A stretch of 64,000 nucleotides of DNA from Populus alba (Eukaryota; Streptophyta; Magnoliopsida; Malpighiales; Salicaceae), in assembly GCF_005239225.2 (NCBI RefSeq), contig NC_133299.1:1926967-1990966 (forward strand). Reading direction: 5' to 3'. Positions 13,201 to 23,822 of the stretch are shown here, in pieces. The notes under the pieces were generated by a model. That model saw nothing but the letters and a program-made list of their open reading frames with translations, was not told the DNA's origin and did no database searches. Every line of letters starts with the position of its first letter. Position 1 is the first letter of the stretch. Position numbers and translations under genes: made by a program.

Positions 13201-15637
13201 TTATAATAATGTTTGTCTCAATTCCAGGAAGCCCTTGACGGTCTTGAGTTTGCTAGAGGCGATTCTAATTCTAAGTGGGGTTCTGTCAGAGCCGCGATGG
13301 GGCATCCAGAGCCCTTTGACTTGAAATATGTTGCTGTTGGGAATGAGGATTGTGGGAAGAAGAATTACCGAGGTTTGTGCACCTTTTGAATCCATGCTTT
13401 TGTCTGCACACAAGAACATGCATGGCACACAAACTCTGACATGCCTACACAAATCTGTTTATTGCATTAGATGCAAGATTCAGTTCCGAGTCCATAGCAA
13501 GCAGCATTTACTTCTAATTTGAACTAGTCAACCTCTAGTTAGATGATGTGTTATTGAGGTGATATGACATTTTTTTTTTCATGTAGCATTACTGCATCAC
13601 TCATTTTTGCATTTACCTTTTAGGGGATGTGTATGTCAAATGATCTATTATTGAGATTTAAAAATTGTGTTTCTATGATATGGTCTTGTGATCTCAATTC
13701 TGAATAAAGTTATATTTGACAAAGATTTTGTTCACAAAAAGTGTCTGAAGTTCTGCAAATGTTACTCTTCACTCCAGATTCTGGAAGATAGACCAGTTTC
13801 AGAACTCAAATTCATGTGCTTTTTTCTACCAGGAAATTATATCAAGTTCTACAATGCCATAAGAAGTGCCTATCCCGACATCAAAATAATCTCAAACTGT
13901 GATGGGTCTTCTCGTTCTTTGGATCACCCAGCTGATTACTATGATTATCATGTAAACAACCTGTCATGATAGCTTTGTTTTCTTTCTGGTTTGCAGTATT
14001 GTACTTTTGCATATTTTCATCAGTCAGAAAACACAATGTTAATCCTCTTTTATTCTTTGAACTAGGTTTATACATCTGCCAGCAACCTGTTTTCTATGAC
14101 TCGTCAGTTTGATCGCACATCCCGCACTGGTCCAAAGGTGTGTAATATGCTTTTTGACAACATACTAACTAATATATGTGACAAGTAGTCATGAGATTTG
14201 CTATTGTTCAGGCTTTTGTGAGCGAGTATGCTGTGACCGGAAAAGATGCGGGCACGGGAAGTCTTTTAGCTGCACTCGCTGAAGCTGGTTTCCTTATTGG
14301 GCTGGAAAAGAACAGGTTTGTCATAGTTGTTCCAGCACTCTTTAAGATATTTGTCAATGTGAAAACCAGTGCTTGACGGTCTGAAAGTCTTGATGCCTCC
14401 CCTCTCACTTTTCCTGTTGGAGAGGGAAGTGAACAAATTAATAAAGAACACCTTTCAAACAGTGAGTTCAAAAAATTCCCAGATCACCATTCATGATAGT
14501 TCCGGTTCAAATTTGATGCCATGGACGGGGTATCCTTTTTGTTTTTCCATACTCATCATGAAAATTCCAGTTCTTGAAGCCTTTATTTCTCCATTGCAGC
14601 GATATTGTGGAGATGGCAAGCTATGCACCACTTTTTGTGAATGCCAATGATAGGAGGTACAAATCTCATTTTATTCCTCAAAAGTTAATTCAAGCATGCA
14701 CGGCAAGGAACATCATTTTCTTTTCAAGTTACTCTGACACTGAAAGGAACTTTTCTATGAAGGTGGAGTCCAGATGCGATTGTCTTCAACTCGTCAATGC
14801 ACTATGGAACTCCGAGCTACTGGGTGCAAAAATTCTTCAGAGAGTCAAGTGGAGCAACTCTTCTTGACGCTAAACTACAAACAAATTCCTCTACACTTGT
14901 TGCATCTGCAATTACTTGGCAAAGTTCAGATGGCAAAACTTACCTGAAAATAAAGGTATGCTAATACCAGCATGGCTTGCAGGGATCATGCCCTAAACAC
15001 CAATTTTAAGTTTTTATCCTTTTTTTTTTTCATCAATGCTGCAAGTTTGAATCCTTTTCCAATTTAACAAATATGGCACAATCCATCGAGTCACCTTTTG
15101 TGGTCTTCCCAACATAACATGCTGCTGCTGGTTGACAACAAACACAAACACACGTAAAATCGGGTTGTAAGAGTTTCCCTGTTTGATTATTTTCAGCCAA
15201 GTTCTTACTTTCAGGGAAATGTATTTTTCAGATTGTGAATTTTGGGAACAGCAAAGTGAATCTCAAAGTTTCCATTTATGGACTGGGGCTCAGCTCACAA
15301 TCGTCTGGATCAACAAAAACTGTGCTTACTTCTTCGAACTTAATGGACGAGAATTCCTTCGCGAATCCAAAAAAGGTTTCTGACATCTTTGTCATGACCC
15401 TCATGAATTTTCAATGGCCTCAGAACCTTTCAATTCCAGTTTATGTAGCAAATCTGCTAACTGTCTTGGCTTCTTCACGTAATGCAGGTGGTGCCAGCCC
15501 AAACTACGCTCGAGAATGCTGGCAAAGACATGGATGTTGTACTCTCTCCATATTCTTTAACTTCATTTGATTTGTTAACAGAATCAAACAATATCAGGAT
15601 GCCACAAACTGATTCTCTCTCAAGATCATCAATTTAG
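10205..15637 (+). CDS. ASD1: alpha-L-arabinofuranosidase, GH51 (ASD1-like)
   Basis: Seventeen exons join in frame to 673 aa: 10205-10390, 10525-10579, 10908-11119, 11262-11383, 11464-11611, 11987-12056, 12570-12715, 12843-12888, 12983-13035, 13228-13372, 13833-13951, 14066-14137, 14212-14315, 14600-14656, 14763-14955, 15232-15375, 15488-15637. All have GT-AG borders and compatible phases. The product has a secretion signal (hydrophobic residues about 11-30), a carbohydrate-binding CBM4/9-like region (about 90-240), the GH51 barrel, and a C-terminal beta domain. The catalytic acid/base is Glu386 in VGNED and the nucleophile Glu463 in VSEYAV. The family removes arabinofuranosyl residues from arabinoxylan and pectic arabinan in the cell wall. 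The length matches Arabidopsis ASD1 (about 678 aa). An alternative start is the ATG at 10217. Fragments of this gene recur at 20.7, 31.1 and 36.6 kb. Confidence 0.95.
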
Positions 15638-17220
15638 AAAAATAAATTAATACATGATGTGTAATTATAGGAAACAATCTAAATAATGTTATCTGTGGCT
15701 GGCTGGTGTCTTTGCCTGCTATTTATGTTAATTTTCGTTGGCTAATCTCACCTTGTAAAATATATCTATATGGTTGGTTTTCAATGTCCAGCCTGTTGTG
15801 TGAATGTCTAGTCATGGCTGAAGCATCTTTCATCCACAAAACAGCAAGGTACCCTCATTGACGGTAATAACGGTATCATGCCAATGAGTCCCCAAAACAA
15901 ATGATTTTTTCAATCAAGTCCTCCATCTAATTAGAACAGATAATATCACGCAATTACCCAGATTCAAATTTAAAATCACAATCAATTGAGTCCCAGTAAG
16001 CAACTAATTTATTTCACGCTCTCTCTCTCACTAAACCTTTCTCGGTTTGTTTTATTCTGATTTTATCTTTACCCTCCTCTGATTTTGATTATTTTTACAC
16101 TTATAATTGAACATATTAATGTTTTGCAAAAACCCTGTATTTATTTATGAAATCTACACAGTATAGAAAACACGTCATCACTTTCTCAATGAATGTTAGC
16201 GAAAATACTCCATTAATAAAAATTCAAAAAGGAGGAAGGAGAGAAAGAAATGAGGAAAGAAGGCAGGTTCGACCGAGCTCAAACAGAGGAAGAATGAGAG
16301 AGAGGAGAGGAAATGAGAAAGAAAAGAGAAGAGAGGATAAATGAGAGAAGGGGAAAAGGAAAGGGAGGAAGAAATGTGAGTAGAAGGCAGGCCCAACCAG
16401 GCTTAACACAGGCCCAACCAAAGAGAGAAAGAATGGGCAAAGGGGAAGAGGAAAGAGATGAACATATAAGGCTGCGTTTGTTTTCTTATTGTTTTATGGT
16501 GTAAAATCCATAAAAAAAAAATAAAAATTTAAAAAGCAATTTTATCTAATAGTTTTAAATTTTTTTTAAATTTTCATAAAATAATTTTAAATTATATTTA
16601 TTTTTATGTTTTAAAAATATTTTAATTTTTTTTCTTTACTTTAAATTAAATGTTTTTGGTTTTTTTAGATAAATTTAATGTATTGATATCAAAAATAATT
16701 TTAAAAAAAATAAAAAAATAATTTTAATGTATTTTTAAATAAAATAAACTTTAAAAAACAACTACAATTACATTTATAAACACAACTCCAAATATTTTAT
16801 ATTTTTTTATTACCTATAAAACTTTAATTATAATTTTTATATTTAATCAATCATAACTAATTATATTTTTAAAATTTATTTTTTTAAATTATAATCATGA
16901 AAACAAAAACATTCTAAAATAACAATCGAAGGCTGAAAAAATATAAAAATATTTTGAATGAAAATTTATGTTAAAATAAATTATTTTATATTTCTATATA
17001 AATTTTTAAAATAAAACTAAAACACGTTTATATGGTTTTAATATCAAAATAATGTCCTTTCGATTAAAAAAAAAAAAGTTTGAAATGTTGCCCTTTCAGC
17101 CTAGGGTAAGCCCTTTTCTGTTCAATTCTTTGTTTTAGCCATTCATCTCACTCTCCCTTATTACACAGTGAATGAAACCCACCCTTTGTCTGCCATTCTT
17201 CTCTCCCACTTCAAGTGGTG
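15638..17220. other. intergenic DNA with GA-rich tract and MITE-like debris
   Basis: It contains the ASD1 3' UTR region, a purine-rich stretch (about 16225-16460, GAGA/GGAA-rich; frames through it are low-complexity), and at about 16465-16800 an AT-rich degenerate element with GTTTGTTT...AAACACAAC ends related to the element at 35256-36207. No gene recognised. Confidence 0.45.
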
Positions 17221-19344
17221 ATGATGATGTCCATGGCAATGGCATTGAAGCAGCAAAGGGTTTTAATGGCTATTTCTTCTCCTTCAGCTTCAACCCTTCT
17301 TGGGTTTCACTCTCAGAGAAGCCAAGCTGAAACGGGTATGATTTTCTTTCTTCATACTTCAAGTAGTAGAAGTGGTAGGCCAAAATACCAAAAGGGATGC
17401 TCTTTTACAAACATTGAAGATGCCTCGTGTTGCTTTAATCACATGGTTCATATGCATCCCCTGCCTCGTATTATCGAATTTAATGATTTTTTATCAGCTC
17501 TTGTCAGAATCAAACATTATGGGACTGTGCTTTATTTTTCCAAACAAATTGAATTGCTGCAGATCGAACGTGATGTATGTCATTTTAGCATTTTGATTAA
17601 TTGCTTCTGTCGCTTGCAACGTGTGGATTTTGGGTTCTCTGTCTTGGGGAAAATCATTAAGCTTGGTTTTGAACCCAGTGTTATGGTTTTTTGTACTTTA
17701 ATTAACGGGCTTTGTATAAAGGGTAAAATTGCTCGCGCTGTGGAATTTTTTGATGAGATGGTGGAAAGAGGCTATCAACCTAATCTACATACCTATACCA
17801 CGATTATAAAAGGTTTGTGTAAGATTGGTAAAACCCCTGTTGCTGTTGGATTGCTCAAGAAAATGGACAATGCAGGTTGCCAACCGAATGTTGTCACATA
17901 CAGTACGCTTATTGATAGCCTTTGCAAGGATAGACTAGTCAAAGAGGCTTTAGATATCTTCTCTGAAATGAAAAGTAAAGGGATTCAACCGAATGTTGTC
18001 ACTTACAATTCCTTGATGCATGGTCTATGCAATTCAGACCAGCAGGAAGAGGCCTTAGCATTGTTCAATGAAATGATGAATTTCAACATCTTGCCAGATG
18101 TAGTTACCTTCAACATTTGGGTCGATACACTTTGTAAAAAGGGCAAGATTTCAGAGGCTCAAGGAATAGTAAAGACAATGATCGAGAAGGGTGTGGAGCC
18201 TAATACCGTGACTTATAGTTCGTTGATGAATGGATATCTTTTGCAAAACAGAGTTTTTGAAGCTAGAAAGGTATTCGATGCGATGATAACCAGGGGCTGT
18301 AGACCTGATGTTCTTAGTTACAACATCTTAATCAATGGATGCTGTAAGGCCCAGAGGATAGATGAGGCAAAACAATTTTTTGATGAAATGAGTTTTCGAG
18401 GCTTAATTCCAAACACTGCTACTTACAACACTCTTATAAGTGGTTTGTCTCAAGCAGGGAGAATTTTTGAAGCAAAAGAGCTTTTCACGAATATGCATGT
18501 CCAGGGCTGCATGCCTAATGTTCTTAGTTACAACATCTTAATCAATGGATCTTGTAAGGCCCTGAGGATAGATGAGGCAAAACAGCTTTTTGATGAAATG
18601 AGTTTTCGAGGCTTAATTCCAAACACTGCCAGTTACAACACTCTTATAAGTGGCTTGTTTCAAGCTGGGAGGATTTTGGAAGCAAAAGAGCTTTTCAAGG
18701 ATATGCATGCCCAGGGCTGCTCCCCAGATCTTGTAACTTACTCAATTTTGCTTGATGGCTTAAGCAAACAAGGTTACCTTGATCAGGCATTGGAACTATT
18801 TCGAGAAATGCAAAATAATTACTTGAACCCTGATTTGGTGATCTATAATATCTTACTTGATGCCATGTGCAAATCTGGGAAGCTTGAAGATGCAAGGGAG
18901 CTGTTTTTGAAACTCCATGTCAAAGGATTGCTGCCTGATGTTCGAAGTTGGACTTCAATAATCAGTGGACTTTGCAGAGAAGGATTGCTAGATGAAGCAT
19001 ACAAAGCTTTCAGACAAATGGAAAGGGATGGCTGCCCACCAGATTGTTGCTCTTACAATGTTATTGTCCGAGGATTTCTCCAGAGCAACAGTGCATCAAG
19101 GGCTGAACAACTTTTTCAGGAAATGTTTGATAGAGGATTCTCTGCAGATGCCCTGACCAGAACCTTGGCGGCAGATCTGTTGTCTAAAGATGACAATCTT
19201 GGTTTGAAGAGGTTGCTCGGTGAATCTGAACGTTGTCAAGGTGAAAAGGTGATGTATAATTGTAAATTTTCCATACCCAGTGCTGCTAGTTGTTGGTGCA
19301 AATATTACATGACTTCTCTTGGTTCAATCCTGTCACAATTTTAA
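17221..19344 (+). CDS. RF-like pentatricopeptide repeat protein
   Basis: Intronless 707-aa frame from the first ATG at 17221; the codons just upstream are GTG. The N-terminus (about 1-75) is rich in Ser, Arg and Lys and suits organelle import. Sixteen 35-residue P-type PPR motifs run from about residue 84 to 643, then a 64-residue tail. Sequence style resembles restorer-of-fertility-like PPRs, which bind one RNA base per motif in mitochondria or plastids. Motifs 9-10 (18310-18519) and 11-12 (18520-18729) are a near-identical 210-bp tandem duplication. The last ~34 residues may be intron read-through, because CAAGGTGAAAAG is followed by GTGATG at about 19249. There are no DYW/E domains, so it is not a typical editing factor. 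The PPR assignment is certain, the RF-like subgroup likely. Confidence 0.93.
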   Translation: MMMSMAMALKQQRVLMAISSPSASTLLGFHSQRSQAETGMIFFLHTSSSRSGRPKYQKGCSFTNIEDASCCFNHMVHMHPLPRIIEFNDFLSALVRIKHYGTVLYFSKQIELLQIERDVCHFSILINCFCRLQRVDFGFSVLGKIIKLGFEPSVMVFCTLINGLCIKGKIARAVEFFDEMVERGYQPNLHTYTTIIKGLCKIGKTPVAVGLLKKMDNAGCQPNVVTYSTLIDSLCKDRLVKEALDIFSEMKSKGIQPNVVTYNSLMHGLCNSDQQEEALALFNEMMNFNILPDVVTFNIWVDTLCKKGKISEAQGIVKTMIEKGVEPNTVTYSSLMNGYLLQNRVFEARKVFDAMITRGCRPDVLSYNILINGCCKAQRIDEAKQFFDEMSFRGLIPNTATYNTLISGLSQAGRIFEAKELFTNMHVQGCMPNVLSYNILINGSCKALRIDEAKQLFDEMSFRGLIPNTASYNTLISGLFQAGRILEAKELFKDMHAQGCSPDLVTYSILLDGLSKQGYLDQALELFREMQNNYLNPDLVIYNILLDAMCKSGKLEDARELFLKLHVKGLLPDVRSWTSIISGLCREGLLDEAYKAFRQMERDGCPPDCCSYNVIVRGFLQSNSASRAEQLFQEMFDRGFSADALTRTLAADLLSKDDNLGLKRLLGESERCQGEKVMYNCKFSIPSAASCWCKYYMTSLGSILSQF
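18310..18729 (+). repeat. tandem 210-bp duplication inside the PPR gene
   Basis: Two successive 210-bp blocks each encode two PPR motifs, with only scattered differences (for example GCCKAQ versus GSCKAL, and QGCMPN versus QGCSPD). The unit size keeps motif phase exactly, as expected from unequal exchange between PPR repeats. Confidence 0.9.
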
Positions 19345-20720
19345 CAATATTCACTTTCTTTTGTTTCATGTAGTTGTTACTCTTTAGGACTGGCATTCAC
19401 CTATTCTAGGTTATATATTCATGCTAGTTCTTTTGTGTATCAATAAATATAGTGTTGGGTAGATTACTTGAATGAAAGTCATTCAAGTTTTCCTGTAAGT
19501 TATTAACTTATTTAAATGTTTATCATCTTGAATCACTTCAAAGACTCTTTTGCTTCAAGCACCCCGGATTTCTTCATACATCAATTCTTGCTGAAAATAA
19601 TCCCTGTCCTACTGTATTTGCTAGATTCTTGGTCATTGTGCATTTCTGTGTGAGGATGGATGCTACTCCCACTTTTACAAATAAAAACAAAAGAATATGG
19701 GTGTGATGCCATTGAGTTTTGTTTTGTTTATGCTTGTTTGTTTGATATTTTTTATCTGTTTGTAGATTTGGGTGATATATTAATGGAATGTTACCTGGAA
19801 AAGAACTTTAGATCTTAGTGTTCAGTATTCTAGAATTCGCCTCGGATGTTTGAGATCAATTAGATACAAGTGTTTATATAAATTTGTGGTTGATCAGAGT
19901 TAAGCAATGAAAGCAATTTAATTTTTCTCTAAGTGATTAAACATATGTGAGTTTTCATATTAAATAACTTTCAATACATGTATATGTATGCTATCTTCTT
20001 TTTTTTCCGCGATAGTTTCTTTTTGTTTGTGGATAGAATTGTATGTCTTTTTCTTTGTTGAATATATTATGCATGTTATGTTTTCAAGAAAATAACCCTG
20101 TATCTTGATTATATTGTACAGTGGGAATTAAACTTCTTGTGATTAGCAACTAGGCAGGGCGGATTTGAAAGAAGAGTTTTGATATAATTTTGATTTGCAT
20201 AGGATGATTGAGATCATGTGTACAAAGGGATATAGGCTGGCCATTTATGATTGTTTTAGCAAATTGTTGTTATAATTATGTTTGAAGCTGAGGTATTGAT
20301 ATGCTGGCAGTAATACTAAAATATTCAATGCTAAATGCTTGATGCTTATGAAATTGAGAGTTGAATTCCTTGTAATTATTGAGAGTAGGCAGCAGAGTGA
20401 TAAAATTATTTGAACATTTTCATGCAGGAAAACTAACATCAATCTGGTGAATTATTCCTGTGAAACAATTGCTGTATGATGTTTCTTTGCATGACCATAC
20501 GTGGAGGATAAACATGATGTGCTTAGAACTTTCCAGAATCATACTTTATGTTCTTATCTATTTTGCTTTTCTCTATTTATTCTTCAAATAGAGAAATCAA
20601 TCCTGTGTATTATGGATAATTATTTTACACACCTCTTACTGCAGGCAGGATAAGATCCATTTTGTAGAAACGGAGAAATGAGAGAAGAAGATGCAAATTA
20701 GTCTTGTATAGAACAAGAAC
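19345..20720. other. intergenic DNA downstream of the PPR gene
   Basis: AT-rich, with 3' UTR-like sequence of the PPR gene just after the stop. No gene, RNA gene or intact mobile element recognised. The sequence becomes ASD1-like from about 20722. Confidence 0.4.
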
Positions 20721-20721
20721 T

Positions 20722-22746
20722 TCGACATGCCTATACAAATCTGTTTATTACATTAGATGAAAGAATCGGTATTGAGTCCTTAGAAAGTAGCATGTACTTC
20801 TAATTTGAACTACTTACCCTCTATTTAGATGCTATTTTATTGAGGTGTATGACATTGTTTTTCATGCAGCATCACTCATATTTTCTTTTTTCTTCCAAGA
20901 GACCTTGTGGTAGTTGGGTTTTACAAGTTTGAAACTAAGATGTGTTTGTCAAATGATCCATTATTGAGATTTCAAAAATGAGTTGCTATGGTATAGTCAC
21001 CTGATCTCAATTCTATATTAAGTTAATTTTGACAAAGATTTTCTTCAAAAAATTTGTCTGACAGTCTGCAAATGTTACTCTTCACTCCAGATTCTGGAAG
21101 ATAGACCAGTTTCAGAACTCAAATTAATATGCTTTTTTCTACCAGGAAATTATATCAAGTTCTATGATGCCAAAAGAAGTGCCTATCCTGACATCAAGAT
21201 AATCTCAAACTGTAATGGGCCTTCTCATTCTTTGGATCACCCAGCTGATTACTATGATTTTCATGTAAACATCCTGTCACAATAGCTTTGTTTTCTTTCT
21301 GTTTTGCAGTATTGTACTTGTGTGTATTTTCATCAGTTGGAAAACACAATGCTTATCCTCTTTTACTCTTTGAACTAGGTTTTTACATCTGGCAGCAACC
21401 TGTTTTCTGTGACTCATAAGTTTGATCGCACATCCCGCACTTGTCCAAAGGTGTGTGATATGCCCTTCGACAACATACTGACTAAAATATGTGACAAATA
21501 TTCATGGGATTTACTATTTTTGAGGCTTCTGTGAGTGACTATGCTGTGACTGGAAATGATGTGGGCACAGGAAGTCTTTTAGCGGCACTCGCCGACGCGG
21601 GATTCCTCATTGGTCTAAAAAGGAACAGGTTTGTAATACTTGTTCCAGCAATCTTAAGTTGTTTTTCAATGTGCTATTCAGTGACCGAGGGTCTGAAATT
21701 TTTAATGCCTTCCCACTCTCTTTCCATTTCTATTTGATGGAACAAATTAATAAAGAACTCCTTTGAAATAGTGAGTTATCATTCTATTTGATGCCATTTC
21801 TGTGGTATTTTGTAGATGACAAGCTATGCACCACTTTTTTGTGAATTGCAATAATAGGAGGTCCAATCTCATTCTATTCCTCAATAATTAACTCAAATTC
21901 AAGCATGCATGGCAAGGAATATCGTTTTCTTTTCAGGGTGCTGACACTGAAAAGAACTTTTATATGAAGGTGGAATCCAGATGCAATTGTCTTCAACTCA
22001 TGAAAGCACTATGGAACTCCGAGCTATTGGGTGCAAAAATTCTTCAGAGAGTCAAGTGGAGCAACTCTTCCTGACGCTAAGCTACAGACAAATTCCTCTA
22101 CACTTGTTGCATCTGCAATTACTTGGCAAAATTCAAACTTACCTGAAAATAAAGGTATGCTAATACCAGCATGGCTTGCTGGGATCATGCCCTAAACACC
22201 AATTTTAAGTTTTTATCCTTTTTTTTTTTGTCAATGCTGCAAGTTTGAATCCTTTTCCAAGTGAATTTTGGGAACAGCGAAGTGAATCTCAAAGTTTCCA
22301 TTGATGGATTGGGGCTCAACTCACAATTGTCGGGATCAACAAGAACTGTGCTCACATCTTCTAACGTAATGGACGAGAATTCCTTCGTGGATCCAATAAA
22401 GGTTTCTGACATCTTTGTCATGACCCTCATGAATTTTCAATGACCTCAGAACCTTTCAATTCCAGTTTATGTAGCAAATCTGCTAACTGTCTTGGCTTCT
22501 TCACGTAATGCAGGTGGTGCCAGCCCAAACTATGCTCGAGAATGCTGACAAAGACATTGATGTGTACTCTCTCCATATTCTTTAACTTCATTTGATTTGT
22601 TAACAGAATCAAACAATATCAGGACGCCACAGATTGATTCTTTCTCAAGATCATCAAATTAGAAAAATAAACTAATACATGGTGTAAATATACGAAACAA
22701 TCAAAATACTGTTATTTGTGGCTGGTGTTTTAGCCTGCTATTTATG

Positions 22747-22789
<43 letters not shown>

Positions 22790-22880
22790 TTGGTTTTCAA
22801 TGTCCAGCCTGTTGTGTGAATGTCAAGTCATGGCGAAAGAATTATTCATTGAAAGTAGGGCCTGCAGCCTCCAAGGTTGA
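20722..22880 (+). pseudogene. ASD1 partial duplicate (exons 11-17), decayed
   Basis: Collinear with 13437-15850 of the intact gene. Exon equivalents: 11 at 21146-21264, 12 at 21379-21450, 13 at 21525-21628 (acceptor now TTGAG), 14 near 21817-21870 (acceptor lost, indels), 15 from 21972, 16 from about 22261 and 17 from about 22515. Disablements: an in-frame TGA at 22001-22003 in exon 15 (TCG TCA became TCA TGA), loss of the acceptor before exon 16, and a deletion turning GATGTTGTACTC into GATGTGTACTC in exon 17. The N-terminal half, including the acid/base exon, is absent, so no enzyme can be made. Confidence 0.92.
22750..22787. repeat. (TA)n microsatellite inside the ASD1 duplicate
   Basis: A run of about 19 TA units at the position where the intact gene (15730-15775) has a non-repetitive stretch ending in AATATATCTATATGG. 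Confidence 0.93.
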
Positions 22881-23385
22881 CAATGGATGGAAGAGGCTGT
22901 TTAAAAATCAATTAATATTTTAATTTTTTAGAATATTGGAGTACAAAAAAGAAAACTTGAACTTTCTTTTGGAACGTAATATTTCTCTATCTAGAAATTT
23001 TTGAAAGTGGTTTTTTAATTTTTTAAAGTTGTGTTGAATTTGAAAAATACTTTTAAGAGGTACTCCACAGTTTTTAATATTTTTTACTTTAAGAAAAATT
23101 AAAACATGAACAATATAATTTTCTCCTTTATATACAAGTATTTTTTAACAATGTAAAATATTAATTTATTATATATATATATATATTTAGTGATTAATAT
23201 AAATTTAATTTTTATTATAAATCTAATATAAAGATTTTTTAAGTTAATAATATAAATCTTTAATGATAATTTTTAATTTGAATAAAATAAAATAAATATT
23301 CTATAATTAGATTATCACAAATATTAAATAATAAGATAATAATTATAAATTGTGATTTTTAACTTCAACAAATCGATTTTTGTCC
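22881..23385. other. AT-rich spacer, partly duplicated elsewhere
   Basis: The parts at about 22880-22980 and 23200-23360 recur near 31580-31650 and 36250-36410. They are therefore the flanks of the segmental copies, now separated by an LTR element and a MITE in the second location. No gene. Confidence 0.6.
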
Positions 23386-23752
23386 ATGCAAAGTTCTTGA
23401 ATGCGCCGCTGAGTTGCTGTTTTCCACCTTGCTAGTTTGCAGATTGTTACTCGATGATAGTTAGCTGCGGCCTCCCTAGGTTTTTTCTAATGTAAAAAAT
23501 ATGTTATCGCGAAGTTAAGTGTTTTTAAAAATTAAAAAGAAATTGATAAAAGCAAGGAATACCAATTCAATCAATGGGTCCATCCATCATGATTCTGTAA
23601 GATTTTTCCATTGATTTCTAAGAACCAAACAAGCCATCCACACGTTGTCCACTAAAAGCTACTTTAATTCAGACCTTTAAACAAAATTGAACAGATCTTT
23701 AAAGTGAACTGCAGGTTCCACGAAGGAACGTATGCTGGAAGCACACGGCGTT

Positions 23753-23822
23753 GACTATAAGAAACGAAGACTGAAAGAGTCATTTGCTCTTCGATTCCCT
23801 TCATCAAATCTTGCTGCTTTCG
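23753..23822 (+). promoter_or_regulatory. core promoter and leader of fusion gene copy 1
   Basis: TTGACTATAAGAAACG gives a TATA-like box (CTATAAG, about 23754) some 65 bases before the ATG. The same box and spacing occur in copy 2 (about 42270), and similarity continues about 400 bases upstream, so both copies started with the same promoter. Confidence 0.45.

Noticed and set aside
16147..16504. Arg/Glu-rich frames on both strands
   Set aside because: They run through a GA/GGAA-rich simple-sequence tract; composition explains the lack of stops.
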